DNA of 64,000 nt from positions 62,001-126,000 of the forward strand of contig NZ_JAUYFA010000070.1 of NCBI RefSeq assembly GCF_030691135.1, read 5' to 3'. The DNA is from Phreatobacter sp. Its GTDB lineage: Bacteria > Pseudomonadota > Alphaproteobacteria > Rhizobiales > Phreatobacteraceae. Below are positions 46,168 to 54,852 of this stretch, piece by piece. Position 1 is the stretch's first letter; the number at the start of each line of letters is the position of its first letter. The translations under genes were made by a program, and so were the position numbers. The notes below the pieces were generated by a model. That model did no database searches and was not told the DNA's origin. It saw only the letters and a program-made list of their open reading frames with translations.

Positions 46168-46741
46168 GGGTTGGAGCAGGCCACCGGCTCCGCGGGCTGC
46201 CTTTGACATTCGTGCCTGGTGGACCGATGACAACCGGGCTGTCGGCCAAAGTCCGCCTCTCCTCGAACGGCAGTGACAGGGGAGGGCGCGGGTGGGGTTC
46301 ATTTTCTTGCGACCTGTTCAGTCGACCCATCCGGTGACGACGCGTTTTGATGGTTGGGCCGGCAGCCCCACCCTTACCCTGCCCGCTGCGCGGAGAGGGG
46401 GACTACCGCGTCGTGCTGTTTCCGGAGCGGGTGGGCCAGACTCGATCCAGCGACCGCAGCTTGAAGGCCCCACCCTTACCCTCCCCGCTGCGCGGAGAGG
46501 GGGACTACCGCGTCGCGCTGTTCCCGGAGCGGCTGAGCCAGGCTCAATCCAGGGAACGTGGCCTGATCATGACAGTTGTGCCTGGTGGACGGATGACAAC
46601 CGGACTGTCGGCCAAAGTCCCCCTCTCCTCGAACGGCAGTGAGAGGGGAGGGTGCGGGTGGGGCTCTTTCGGCCGTGACCTGCGAAATCCGGTTCGTCCG
46701 CGGCCGACAACAACCACCGGCGAGGGGCTGTTTCCCGGTTT
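46168..46741. other. Non-coding stretch filled by palindromic repeats
   Basis: This 574-base gap between hutD-like and DUF559 genes holds four repeat copies (listed separately as 46213-46665) and no plausible gene. Confidence 0.7.
46213..46665. repeat. Cluster of four GC-rich palindromic repeat units
   Basis: An 88-base unit (46213-46300) and its near copy (46579-46665, about seven differences) are in the same orientation. Between them are two forward copies of the shorter unit, 46365-46430 and 46466-46532 (GCCCCACCCTTACCCT...GAGAGGGGGACTACCGCGTCG). The 88-base unit ends in the reverse complement of the short unit's core, so the array reads reverse, forward, forward, reverse. The same short unit recurs at 47180 and 22841. 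Confidence 0.85.
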
Positions 46742-47134
46742 TCAGGTCAAGATATCGAGGGGCGGCAGGCCCTGCCGCAGCCGCAGGACGTTGGCGGTTT
46801 CCAGAATGCGCCCTGCGACATCGACGGGGCTGGCGACGACCTCGCTGTTCCAGAACCGGAGCACGGTGAAGCCGTTTGCGGCCAGCCACCGGTCCCGCCG
46901 CTGGTCGCCAGCCTGTGCCGTCGCGGTCAGATGGCCGTCGCCGTCGATCTCGACCACCAGCATCATGGACAGCCAGGCGAAGTCGACATAGTAGGCCCCG
47001 AGGGGCACCTGGCGGCGAAAGTGACAGCCCATGCGGTTGTACCGACGGAGGATAGCCCAGAGGTGACGCTCCGGCGCCGGGGACGACCGGCGCAGGTCCC
47101 GCGAGCGATCCCGCACGGACAGACCCTGGCGCAT
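46742..47134 (-). CDS. DUF559 endonuclease-like protein embedded in repeats
   Basis: A 130-residue protein (144 if started at ATG 47179). It shows the Vsr/PD-(D/E)XK-like DUF559 pattern: APERHLWAILRRYNRMGCHF, RQVPLGAYYVDFAWLSMMLV with catalytic Asp, VEIDGDGH with Glu-x-Asp, then WLAANGFTVLRFWNSEV. DUF559 proteins are predicted nucleases of unknown biology. Palindromic repeats of one family flank it on both sides (46213-46665 and 47180-47239), and its upstream start region lies in a repeat copy. That suggests a link, possibly mobile. The start 47134 matches the conserved domain; 47179 uses ribosome-like GGGTGGGG of the repeat. Confidence 0.75.
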   Translation of the reverse strand: MRQGLSVRDRSRDLRRSSPAPERHLWAILRRYNRMGCHFRRQVPLGAYYVDFAWLSMMLVVEIDGDGHLTATAQAGDQRRDRWLAANGFTVLRFWNSEVVASPVDVAGRILETANVLRLRQGLPPLDILT

Positions 47135-47179
47135 GACGATATCTTGGCGAGGCAGGACGGCGGAGCAAGTCCGGGCCAT

Positions 47180-47239
47180 GCCCCACCCTTACCCTCCCCG
47201 CTGCGCGGAGAGGGGGACTACCGCGTCGTGCTGTTTCTG
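47180..47239 (+). repeat. Palindromic repeat copy at the 5' side of the DUF559 gene
   Basis: GCCCCACCCTTACCCTCCCC then GCTGCGCGGAGAGGGGGACT and ACCGCGTCGTGCTGTTTC is almost identical to the units at 46365 and 46466. Confidence 0.85.
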
Positions 47240-47282
47240 GGGTCGGCGAGCCAGGCTCTGTCCCTGGAAACCTCGGCAGTCG

Positions 47283-47759
47283 TCACCCGATCGCGATGAT
47301 CTCCACCTCGCCGCCGGCGACCACCGCGACGTCGCCGACCACCTTGCCCACCAGGGCGCGGGCCACCGGAGACACGTAGGAGATCGTTCCCTTCGCCGGT
47401 TCGGCCTCGTCCTCACCGACGATGCGGAAGGTCTGGCGGCGACCGTCGTCGCGGTCGAAGGTGACGCGGCTGCCGAAATGCACGCGGCCGTCGGCGGGCG
47501 GCGGCGGGACGATTTCGGCATCGGCCTGACGGGCGGAAAAATAGCGAAAGTCGCGGGCGGCGCGGGCGAGGGCGAGCCCGGTGCCGTCCTCGCCGGCAGC
47601 GCGCGCCTCGTGGACCGCAGCGCGCGCCACTTCCAGCGCGGCCTCGAGCATGGCGTGGCCCTCCGCCGTCACGAGGTTCGGATGGGGCGAGATCGGCCGG
47701 TCCTGGAGATTGGCCTCGGTGCCGTCGCGGTCGTTTTCCTTGGTGAAGGCGACGCTCAT
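47283..47759 (-). CDS. GreA/GreB-family transcription elongation factor-like protein
   Basis: A 158-residue protein with the N-terminal coiled-coil region (ISPHPNLVTAEGHAMLEAAL, RDFRYFSARQADAEIV) and a C-terminal FKBP-like GreA domain (VHFGSRVTFDRDDGRRQTFR, IVGEDEAEPAKGTISYVSPV, ARALVGKVVGD). Such Gre-like or Rnk-like factors bind the RNA polymerase secondary channel. The acidic tip of the coiled coil that stimulates cleavage in GreA is not obvious, so activity may differ. ATG 47759. Confidence 0.82.
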   Translation of the reverse strand: MSVAFTKENDRDGTEANLQDRPISPHPNLVTAEGHAMLEAALEVARAAVHEARAAGEDGTGLALARAARDFRYFSARQADAEIVPPPPADGRVHFGSRVTFDRDDGRRQTFRIVGEDEAEPAKGTISYVSPVARALVGKVVGDVAVVAGGEVEIIAIG

Positions 47760-47875
47760 GGCGGGGGCCTCCTCTTGCTGCATGCCGGGGAATGGACGGG
47801 GGCGGGCGCGGCGGGCATGGTCCGCCGCACGCCGGGTCACTGGTGAGATGGCGTCTCGACGGCGGCGGTGCAACC

Positions 47876-47904
47876 TTGACACTGCGATGCCGGGGCCGTA
47901 TAGC
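47876..47904 (+). promoter_or_regulatory. Sigma-70-type promoter of rpmJ
   Basis: TTGACA (47876-47881) and TATAGC (47899-47904) are separated by exactly 17 bases, about 80 bases upstream of the rpmJ ATG. Confidence 0.75.
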
Positions 47905-47981
47905 CCGCGCCTCATCTTCTTCGACGCACCGCCCGTCGGGTCCTCCGATCCCGGTGCTCGTCCCATCCAAGGATCGCCGCC

Positions 47982-48107
47982 ATGAAGGTCCGCAATTCGC
48001 TGAAGTCGCTGCGCGGTCGCCATCGCGACAACCAGATCGTGCGCCGTAAGGGCCGCGTCTACATCATCAACAAGACCCAGAAGCGCTTCAAGGCGCGTCA
48101 GGGCTGA
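47982..48107 (+). CDS. rpmJ: 50S ribosomal protein L36 (type without zinc ribbon)
   Basis: A 41-residue basic protein, [20 protein letters not shown] followed by [20 protein letters not shown]. It is the ribosomal protein L36 of the C-minus type: all zinc-binding cysteines are absent. AAGGA lies at a good spacing before ATG 47982, and a TTGACA-N17-TATAGC promoter precedes it. Confidence 0.93.
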   Translation: MKVRNSLKSLRGRHRDNQIVRRKGRVYIINKTQKRFKARQG

Positions 48108-48194
48108 TCGTCGGTTCCCACGCGGGTACCGACGCTGCGGGACGGCCGACGCTCACGCCGACGTCATCATCCCGACATTGACCGTCGCCGTTTC

Positions 48195-48845
48195 ATGGAC
48201 CACGTTTGTGGCATGACTCGCGCGGCGGTTTTTCTTTGTCTGATCCTGGCCTCGGCCTCGCCTGCACTGGCGCAGGTCACCGGGCCGGTGCCACCGGCCG
48301 CGGCACCCTCTCCCGAGACCGCCCCGGCCGCCAACGTGCTCCCGCCCTCCTTCGCCTCGGAGCGGGCACGCCGGCTGGACGAACTTTATGGTCGCCTGCG
48401 CGAGGCCGAGGGCGCGCGGCAGGCTCGCGCCATCGAGGCACAGATCGGCATGGTCATCGCGCAGACCGGGTCCGATACCGCCGACCTCCTCATGGCCCGG
48501 GCCCAGCAGGCCATGCAGCAGAGGCAGGCCGACCTCGCCCTCTCGCTGCTCGATTCGGTCATCGACCTTTATCCGGAGACGGTGGAAGCCTGGAGCCGTC
48601 GGGCGACGCTGTATTTCTCCCGCCGCGAACTCGGCCGCGCCATCACCGACATCGAACATGTGCTGCGCCTCGAACCGCGCCATTTCGGCGCCATGGTCGG
48701 ACTCGGCATGATGCTGCAGCAGCTCGGTGAGGATAAATCGGCACTCACCGCCTTCAAGCGTGCGCTGGAGATCAATCCGCATATCGAGCGGGTGCCGCAG
48801 ATCATCAAGCGCCTGCAGCCGACGGTCGACGGCGTCGAACTCTGA
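48195..48845 (+). CDS. Tetratricopeptide-repeat protein, exported
   Basis: A 216-residue protein with a signal peptide (FLCLILASASPALAQ) followed by a Pro/Ala linker and TPR helices from about residue 90: ADLALSLLDSVIDLYPETVE, AWSRRATLYFSRRELGRAIT, HFGAMVGLGMMLQQLGEDKS, ALTAFKRALEINPH. It probably acts as a periplasmic scaffold. The start is uncertain: ATG 48195 or 48213 (which gives a more classical signal peptide); neither has a strong ribosome site. Confidence 0.8.
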   Translation: MDHVCGMTRAAVFLCLILASASPALAQVTGPVPPAAAPSPETAPAANVLPPSFASERARRLDELYGRLREAEGARQARAIEAQIGMVIAQTGSDTADLLMARAQQAMQQRQADLALSLLDSVIDLYPETVEAWSRRATLYFSRRELGRAITDIEHVLRLEPRHFGAMVGLGMMLQQLGEDKSALTAFKRALEINPHIERVPQIIKRLQPTVDGVEL

Positions 48846-48902
48846 GGTCGGAGCAGGCCTTGCGCCGCCGATCCGCTGCAGCCGCGCCGACGTAACCTCA
48901 TC

Positions 48903-49889
48903 ATGGTCGGTCTCGTCGAACCCCTCATTGCCGCCGCTTCCGTTCCCGCCGCCCTGGCGGGCTGGACGGCGTTGCGCGCCCGCGCCATCTCCCGTGCCTT
49001 CGCGCCGGAGGGCCGTTTCGTGCCGACGCGGGCGGGAAGGCTGCACCTGATCGACGCCGGGGAGGGCGCTGTGCCGGCGCTCTTCCTGCACGGCGCCTCC
49101 GGATCGGCACTCGCCTGGCGCCCGGCGCTCGGCGCGGGGCTCGCCGGTCTCGGCCGCACCGTGCTGGTCGACCGGCCGGGCCATGGCTTTTCAGAGCGGC
49201 ACGCTGGCCGCGCCGCCGCCCGTCTCGACCATCAGGCCGGTGCGGTGATCGATGCGCTCGACGCCCTCGGCATCACCAAGGTGGTCATCGTCGCCCATTC
49301 CTGGGCCGGGGCGCTCGCCTGCCGGCTCGCTCTCGACCACGCCTCGCGGGTTGCCGGTCTCGTGCTCATCGCCCCGGCGACCCATCCCTGGCCCGGGGGC
49401 GTGCACTGGTACTATCGCGTCGCGGCGAGCCGGCTGCTCGGGCCGCTGTTCTCCTGGACCCTCGCGCTGCCGGTCGGCGAGGCCTGGATGGGGAGGAGTA
49501 TCGCCGGCGTGTTCAGCCCGCAGTCCATCGACACGGATTATGCCGCGAGCGCCGGCATCCCGCTGGTGCTCAGGCCGGCGCAGTTCATGGCCAATGCGCA
49601 GGACGTCGCCGGGCTGCTCGATCAGGTGCGCGACCAGTCGCAGCGCTACGGCGCGATCGCCTGCCCGGTGACGGTGATATCGGGCGACAAGGACGGCGTC
49701 GTCTGGACGCATCTCCATTCGCTCGGCATGGCGCGCGACGTGCCGCAGACCAAGCTGATCGTGCTGCCGGATGTCGGGCACGGGCCGCACCACGCCGATC
49801 CGGCACTGGTGACGGCAGAGATCCGGGCGCTGCAGCAGGGACGAGGCGAGACGCGCCCGATTGCGCAGGTCAGTGCTCCGTCCGCATGA
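48903..49889 (+). CDS. Alpha/beta hydrolase
   Basis: A 328-residue serine hydrolase. The nucleophile elbow is VIVAHSWAGALACRL (Ser at about 132), the oxyanion region ALFLHGASGSALAW, the acid in ISGDKDG and the His in VGHGPHHADP. The N-terminal helix (residues 1-25) may anchor it to the membrane. The substrate is unknown; the fold is shared by esterases, haloperoxidases and dienelactone hydrolases. Confidence 0.85.
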   Translation: MVGLVEPLIAAASVPAALAGWTALRARAISRAFAPEGRFVPTRAGRLHLIDAGEGAVPALFLHGASGSALAWRPALGAGLAGLGRTVLVDRPGHGFSERHAGRAAARLDHQAGAVIDALDALGITKVVIVAHSWAGALACRLALDHASRVAGLVLIAPATHPWPGGVHWYYRVAASRLLGPLFSWTLALPVGEAWMGRSIAGVFSPQSIDTDYAASAGIPLVLRPAQFMANAQDVAGLLDQVRDQSQRYGAIACPVTVISGDKDGVVWTHLHSLGMARDVPQTKLIVLPDVGHGPHHADPALVTAEIRALQQGRGETRPIAQVSAPSA

Positions 49890-49911
49890 CCGCGCGGTCG
49901 CCCTCGGCGGG

Positions 49912-51345
49912 CTAGATCTCCACCACTTCCGAACCGACGAAGGCGATGCGCAGCATGTTGGTGGCGCCGGGGGTGCCGAGCGGCACGCCGGCCACCACGA
50001 TGATGCGCTGGCCGGGCTTGGCGAAGCCGTCCTGGAAGGCGAAGCGGCAGGCGCGGCTGACCATGTCGTCGAGGTCGCGCGCGTCCTGCGTGACGACGCA
50101 GTGGACGCCCCAGAGCAGGGCCAGCCGGCGGGCGGTGGCGATCTTCGGCGTCAGGGCGATGGTGATCGGCTTCGGGCGCTCGCGGGCGACGCGCAGGGCC
50201 GTCGAGCCCGACATGGTCCAGCAGACGATGGCGGAGAGGTCGAGCGTCTCGGCGATGTCGCGGGCGGCGAGGGCGATGGCGTCGGCGCCGGTGGCCTCGG
50301 GCTCGGCCCGCTGGCCCTGGATGACGGCACGATAGGTCGGGTCGGCCTCCACCTCCTCGGCGATGCGGTTCATCATCGCCACCGCTTCCACCGGATATTG
50401 GCCGGCGGCGCTCTCGGCGGAGAGCATGATGGCGTCGGCGCCCTCGAAGACGGCAGTGGCGACGTCGGAGACCTCGGCGCGGGTCGGCACCGGGGCGGTG
50501 ATCATGCTCTCCAGCATCTGGGTTGCGACGACGACCGGCTTGCCGGTCCGGCGGGCCTGACGGGTGATCTGCTTCTGGATGCCCGGCACCTTGGCCATCG
50601 GCATCTCGACGCCGAGATCGCCGCGGGCGACCATCAGCGCATCGGCGATGTCCATGATCTCGGCGAGGCGGGCGACGGCCTGCGGCTTCTCGATCTTGGC
50701 CATGACGGCGGCGCGGCCGCGCGCCACCTTCTTCACCTCGGCGACGTCCTCGGGGCGCTGGACGAAGGATACGGCGATCCAGTCGACGCCGGCGTTCAGC
50801 GCGGCGTCGAGGTCGGAGCGGTCCTTGTCGGTGAGGGCGGAAACGGGAAGGTCGGTGTCGGGGAGGCTGACGCCCTTGCGGTCGGAGAGCTTGCCGCCGA
50901 CGACGACGCGGCATTCGGCGCGTGTCGGCGAGCATTTCACCGCGGTGAGCGTCACCTTGCCGTCGTCGAGGATGAGGCGGTGGCCGGGCTCCAGCGCGCT
51001 GAGGATTTCCGGATGGGGCAGATGGACGCGCGTCACGTCGCCGGCCTTCTTGTCGGAATCCAGCGTGAAGGCGGCGTCCTTCGCCAGCATGACCGGCCCG
51101 TCCTTGAAGGCGCCGACGCGCAGCTTGGGGCCCTGAAGGTCGGCGAGAATGCCGATCGGGCGCTGCTGTTCGTGCTCGATGGAGCGGATCGTCTCGACGA
51201 ACTCCCGGAGCTTGTCGTGCGACGTATGGCTCATGTTGATGCGGAAGACGTCGGCTCCCGCCGTGAACAGGGCGGCGATCTGCTCCCGGCTTGAGGAGGA
51301 AGGTCCGAGGGTCGCGAGAATCTTGGTCCGGCGCTGGCGTCGCAT
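49912..51345 (-). CDS. pyk: Pyruvate kinase
   Basis: A 477-residue glycolytic enzyme that transfers phosphate from phosphoenolpyruvate to ADP. Key parts: TKILATLGPSSSSREQIAAL, RINMSHTSHDKLREFV, the catalytic Lys in AKIEKPQAVARLAEI, MVARGDLGVEMPMAKVP and ATQMLESMI. The C-terminal regulatory domain is complete. ATG 51345. It follows a separate yqgE gene on the same strand with 131 bases between. Confidence 0.96.
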   Translation of the reverse strand: MRRQRRTKILATLGPSSSSREQIAALFTAGADVFRINMSHTSHDKLREFVETIRSIEHEQQRPIGILADLQGPKLRVGAFKDGPVMLAKDAAFTLDSDKKAGDVTRVHLPHPEILSALEPGHRLILDDGKVTLTAVKCSPTRAECRVVVGGKLSDRKGVSLPDTDLPVSALTDKDRSDLDAALNAGVDWIAVSFVQRPEDVAEVKKVARGRAAVMAKIEKPQAVARLAEIMDIADALMVARGDLGVEMPMAKVPGIQKQITRQARRTGKPVVVATQMLESMITAPVPTRAEVSDVATAVFEGADAIMLSAESAAGQYPVEAVAMMNRIAEEVEADPTYRAVIQGQRAEPEATGADAIALAARDIAETLDLSAIVCWTMSGSTALRVARERPKPITIALTPKIATARRLALLWGVHCVVTQDARDLDDMVSRACRFAFQDGFAKPGQRIIVVAGVPLGTPGATNMLRIAFVGSEVVEI

Positions 51346-51476
51346 CTGAGTCGTCGTCTCCCTGAAAGCGATCCTAGACCGTTTCGCGCTACCGGCGCGA
51401 GAGGGCGCGGCACCGGGATGGCGCGATGCTGCGACCGTGGCGTGACGACCCGCGGTGGGGCCTGAAATGGATTGTG

Positions 51477-52094
51477 TCAGGCGTGGCCGGCGTCGCTCGA
51501 CAGCATGGCCGGATCGATGCCGATCTTGCGCATGGCGCGATCATATTTGGTCTCGACGTCGGGACCAAAGATGAGATCGGGGTCGGCAGGGCAATGCAGC
51601 CAGCCGTTCGACTGGATCTCGTTCTCCAGTTGGCCGGCGCCCCAGCCGGCATAGCCGAGCGCCAGGATGGCGCTGGAGGGGCCGTCGCCGGTGGCCAGCG
51701 CCTTCAGGATGTCGAGCGTCGCCGTCAGGCAGATGCCCTCGTCGATCGGCAGCGTCGAGTTCTCGATGTAGAAATCGGAGGAGTGGAGGACGAAGCCGCG
51801 TCCGGTTTCGACCGGCCCGCCGCGCAGCACGCGAATCGCATCGACCCGCTCGGGCAGCATGATCTTCTGTGCCTCGGGGATGATGTCGAGCTGCACCAGC
51901 AGGTCGGAGAAGGCGAGATTGGTGGCGCTCTGGTTGACCACGATGCCCATGGCCCCGTCGGAGGAATGGGCACACATGTAGATCACAGTGCGCGAAAACC
52001 GCTCGTCGCGCATGGTGGGCATCGCGATGAGCATCTGACCGTCGAGATAGCCGCGGACGCTGTCGCGCCCTCCGCGTCGTGGGTTTGCTGCCAT
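51477..52094 (-). CDS. YqgE/AlgH family protein
   Basis: A 205-residue protein of the UPF0301 family: [40 protein letters not shown] and [20 protein letters not shown]. The function is unknown; AlgH was named from alginate control in Pseudomonas. ATG 52094; downstream is pyk. Confidence 0.94.
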   Translation of the reverse strand: MAANPRRGGRDSVRGYLDGQMLIAMPTMRDERFSRTVIYMCAHSSDGAMGIVVNQSATNLAFSDLLVQLDIIPEAQKIMLPERVDAIRVLRGGPVETGRGFVLHSSDFYIENSTLPIDEGICLTATLDILKALATGDGPSSAILALGYAGWGAGQLENEIQSNGWLHCPADPDLIFGPDVETKYDRAMRKIGIDPAMLSSDAGHA

Positions 52095-52216
52095 GCGCCA
52101 CGCTAACCCGGAACGGTGAAAATTGCCACCCGTCGGGGCGTCACCAGTCCTGTCGACGATGCATCTTCAACGGAACGTCAATGGCCAAATCCGGTTCCGC
52201 CAGCTACAGGCGGGGG

Positions 52217-53056
52217 ATGATGGATCGCCGAGCCCTCATCTCCGCGCTCGCCCTCGTCGGCGCCGCCGCACCGGCCTCGGCCAGCCGTTCGATGTCCGCA
52301 AGTCCTTCGACATCGCCCTGGTCGCGGGATACCAAGTCGGCGGTGCGGCTCGTGCGCGGCGGCTTCGACCAAGAGGTCCATCGTGCCGGCGTCGAGATCA
52401 CGCTCGATCCCGGCACCAAGACATACTGGCGGACGCCCGGCGATTCCGGCGTGCCGCCGGCCTTCGACTGGTCGGGCTCCGACAATGTCGCCGATGTCGC
52501 ACTGGACTGGCCTGCGCCCTTGCGCTTTCCCGACGGCAACGGCTTTTCCATCGGCTACAAGACCTCGGTCATCTTTCCGCTGCGCGTGCGGCCGCGTGAT
52601 CCATCCCGTCCGGTCCGCCTCGCCCTGAAGCTCGATTATGCGGTCTGTGACCAGATCTGCATCCCGGCCAAGGCCACCGCGACGCTGGCACTGGTGAAGG
52701 GACCCGCCGACCCCGCCGTCGCCGCCGCCCTCGCCGGCTTCGTGGCGCGGGTGCCGAAGACCCATGCCGAAGGGCTGGCGCTCGCCCTCGACGGCGTCGA
52801 CCGCAGCGGCGACCATCCGGTGCTGCTGCTGCGCGCCCTGGTCGATGCGGACGCCGCCGTCGACCTCTTCGTCGAGGGACCCGAGAGCCGCTGGGTCCTG
52901 CCGCTCCCCGAGCCGACCGGATCGGTCGGCACCGAGCGGCGCTTCCGGCTGGTGATGGACGGCGCTCCGCGGGGCACCGACCCGCTGGGGCATGAACTGA
53001 CCTTCACGCTGGTCTCCGGCGCGCGCGCGCTGGAAGCCCGGCTGACGCCGCGCTAA
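52217..53056 (+). CDS. Protein-disulfide reductase DsbD N-terminal-like periplasmic protein
   Basis: A 279-residue exported protein with a signal peptide (RRALISALALVGAAAPASA) and a DsbD-N-terminal-like immunoglobulin fold: VEITLDPGTKTYWRTPGDSG, GYKTSVIFPLRVRP and the paired cysteines in LKLDYAVCDQICIPAKA, the expected redox pair. It lacks the DsbD membrane domain, so it must receive electrons from another protein. ATG 52217 (52220 also possible). Divergent from yqgE. Confidence 0.85.
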   Translation: MMDRRALISALALVGAAAPASASRSMSASPSTSPWSRDTKSAVRLVRGGFDQEVHRAGVEITLDPGTKTYWRTPGDSGVPPAFDWSGSDNVADVALDWPAPLRFPDGNGFSIGYKTSVIFPLRVRPRDPSRPVRLALKLDYAVCDQICIPAKATATLALVKGPADPAVAAALAGFVARVPKTHAEGLALALDGVDRSGDHPVLLLRALVDADAAVDLFVEGPESRWVLPLPEPTGSVGTERRFRLVMDGAPRGTDPLGHELTFTLVSGARALEARLTPR

Positions 53057-53104
53057 GGCTTGCGGCGAAGACAAGGCTTGCAGCGAAGACAAGGCTTGCA
53101 GCGG
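53055..53104 (+). repeat. Short tandem repeat, 18-base period, 2.8 copies
   Basis: AAGGCTTGCGGCGAAGAC, AAGGCTTGCAGCGAAGAC and AAGGCTTGCAGCGG follow one another, beginning inside the TAA stop codon of the DsbD-like gene. It lies in non-coding DNA before the peroxiredoxin gene. Confidence 0.8.
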
Positions 53105-53206
53105 ACCCCTCGACGCCTGCCGGGCAAGGCACTAGATGTTGGGGGCTTTCCCCCGCGCGGCGACGTGCCGCGGGGTTCACACGCGCTATCCTTCAGGAGT
53201 TTCCCC

Positions 53207-53692
53207 ATGACGATCCAGGTCGGCGACAAGCTGCCGGAAGCAACCTTCCGCACCATGGCCGCGGACGGGCCCGCCGCCCGGACGACGGCGGAGATCTTCG
53301 CCGGCAAGACGATCGTCCTCTTCGCGGTGCCGGGCGCCTTCACGCCCACCTGCCACAAGAACCATCTGCCGGGCTTCGTCGCCCATGCCGAGGCGATCAA
53401 GGCCAAGGGCGTGGACGGCATCTTCGTCACCTCGACTAACGACGTCTTCGTGCTCGACGCATGGCAGAAGGCGACGGGTGCCGTGGACAAGGTCGGCATT
53501 CTTGCTGACGGCAGCGCCGAATTCGCCAAGGCCGTCGGCCTCGACGCCGATATGGGCGCCTTCGGCATGGGCATCCGCACCAAGCGCTATTCGATGATCG
53601 TCAAGGACGGTGTCGTGACCGCGCTGAATATCGAGGACGGCCCGGGCAAGGCCGACCTGTCGGGCGCCGACGCTCTGATCAAGCAGCTCTGA
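53207..53692 (+). CDS. Peroxiredoxin (Prx5-like)
   Basis: A 161-residue thiol peroxidase that reduces hydrogen peroxide or organic peroxides. The active-site segment is VPGAFTPTCHKNHLPGFVAH with a single peroxidatic Cys at about 47; no second cysteine is visible, so it must be reduced by glutathione/glutaredoxin or another thiol. CAGGAG precedes ATG 53207. A strong terminator follows. Confidence 0.94.
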   Translation: MTIQVGDKLPEATFRTMAADGPAARTTAEIFAGKTIVLFAVPGAFTPTCHKNHLPGFVAHAEAIKAKGVDGIFVTSTNDVFVLDAWQKATGAVDKVGILADGSAEFAKAVGLDADMGAFGMGIRTKRYSMIVKDGVVTALNIEDGPGKADLSGADALIKQL

Positions 53693-53732
53693 TCGGCGCA
53701 GCCGGGTAGCCGGCCCGCCTTCGTGATCCAAC

Positions 53733-53767
53733 GCCGCCCCGGGCCGGAAGGCCTGGGGCGGCTTTTT
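53733..53767. terminator. Terminator after peroxiredoxin
   Basis: GCCGCCCC (53733-53740) pairs with GGGGCGGC (53755-53762) with a nested GGGCC/GGCCT stem, followed by TTTTT. It separates the peroxiredoxin gene from the convergent cupin gene. Confidence 0.85.
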
Positions 53768-53771
53768 CGTT

Positions 53772-54293
53772 TCAGAAGCCGAAAACGCCGATGGCGCCGA
53801 GGAGGCCGATGCCGACGAGGGGAACGCCGGCGCGCATGGCATAGGTCGGCGCACGGGCCGGCAGGCGCTGGCGCAGGCGCTCGATGAGGCGGCCGGCCTT
53901 GCGGACGGCGCGCAGCGGCAAGGTGACAGCGGTCGGCAGGCTGTCGCGGCAGATGGCATGTTTGCGCACATAACGGGGCACGTGCCAGGTCGCCCAGGTC
54001 CCGGCGCGGAACAGCGCGGCATCGCCCGGACGCAGGGTCCGTTCGGGGACGCCGTCGCCGGCGACGATCACTTCACCCTCGATGATGTGGACGATCTCAT
54101 CGCCACCGAAATACCAGCGGAAGGTGCCGGCCGTGCAGTCCCAGACCATGGCGGAGGTGGTGCCGTCGGACGAATCCGACCAGTGGCGGCAGCGTGCGGC
54201 GGGATGGCCCTCGAGCACCCATTCGGGGCGGATCGGCGCGGGATCGAGATCGAAATCTGCGAGGCTCGCGGCAGAGAAAGGCGGCCTGTTCAT
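53772..54293 (-). CDS. Cupin-domain protein with a C-terminal helix
   Basis: A 173-residue protein: MNRPPFSAASLADFDLDPAP, then a cupin-like core with TFRWYFGGDEIVHIIEGEVI (first cupin half) and LRPGDAALFRAGTWATWHVP (second half). The C-terminus ends in a hydrophobic stretch PLVGIGLLGAIGVFGF that may be membrane-attached. Enzymatic role unknown. ATG 54293 with AGGAG upstream. It follows rnhA in the same direction. Confidence 0.75.
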   Translation of the reverse strand: MNRPPFSAASLADFDLDPAPIRPEWVLEGHPAARCRHWSDSSDGTTSAMVWDCTAGTFRWYFGGDEIVHIIEGEVIVAGDGVPERTLRPGDAALFRAGTWATWHVPRYVRKHAICRDSLPTAVTLPLRAVRKAGRLIERLRQRLPARAPTYAMRAGVPLVGIGLLGAIGVFGF

Positions 54294-54378
54294 GGTCGTC
54301 TCCTGTATCAATCCGGGACTGATCGCCCGGCTGCAGGAAGACGTCGCAAAAGGCTTGCCGATTCTCACGCAGGCGTGA

Positions 54379-54852
54379 TCAGGCCCTGCCCGGCTTGAAG
54401 GGGGCCATGCCCTCGCGGGCGAGTTCGTCGGCCCGCTCGTTCTCGGGATGGCCGGCATGGCCCTTCACCCAGTGCCAGGTGATCCGGTGCAGGTCGGCGA
54501 CGTCGTCGAGCCGCTGCCAGAGCTCGGCATTCTTCACCGGCTTCCTGTCGGCGGTCTTCCAGCCGTTGCGCTTCCAGCCGTGGATCCAGGTCATGATGCC
54601 GTTCTTCACGTACTGGCTGTCGGTGTGGAGATCGACCTCGGAGGGGCGTTTCAACGCCTCCAGGGCGCTGATGGCCGCCATCAGTTCCATACGGTTGTTG
54701 GTGGTGACGGCCTCACCGCCCTTCAATTCCTTCAGGGTGTCGCCGTAGCGCAGGATGGCGCCCCAGCCGCCGGGCCCCGGATTTCCCGAACAGGCACCCT
54801 CGGTGAAGATCTCGACGTTGCGGGCCGGGGTGGTTGCGGGCTGGGTCGTCAT
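54379..54852 (-). CDS. rnhA: Ribonuclease HI, with a Glu in place of the first catalytic Asp
   Basis: A 157-residue enzyme that degrades the RNA strand of RNA-DNA hybrids. Catalytic residues Glu ([10 protein letters not shown]), Asp ([11 protein letters not shown]), His and the last Asp ([16 protein letters not shown]) are present. The first metal ligand, normally Asp in 'TDG', is Glu here ([17 protein letters not shown]). That may reduce activity or be tolerated. ATG 54852 overlaps the thrB stop by four bases. Confidence 0.94.
   Translation of the reverse strand: MTTQPATTPARNVEIFTEGACSGNPGPGGWGAILRYGDTLKELKGGEAVTTNNRMELMAAISALEALKRPSEVDLHTDSQYVKNGIMTWIHGWKRNGWKTADRKPVKNAELWQRLDDVADLHRITWHWVKGHAGHPENERADELAREGMAPFKPGRA

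Noticed and set aside
46742-47179. DUF559 gene as a true Vsr mismatch endonuclease with a methylase partner
   Set aside because: No cytosine methyltransferase gene is present and the sequence is of DUF559, not Vsr, type.
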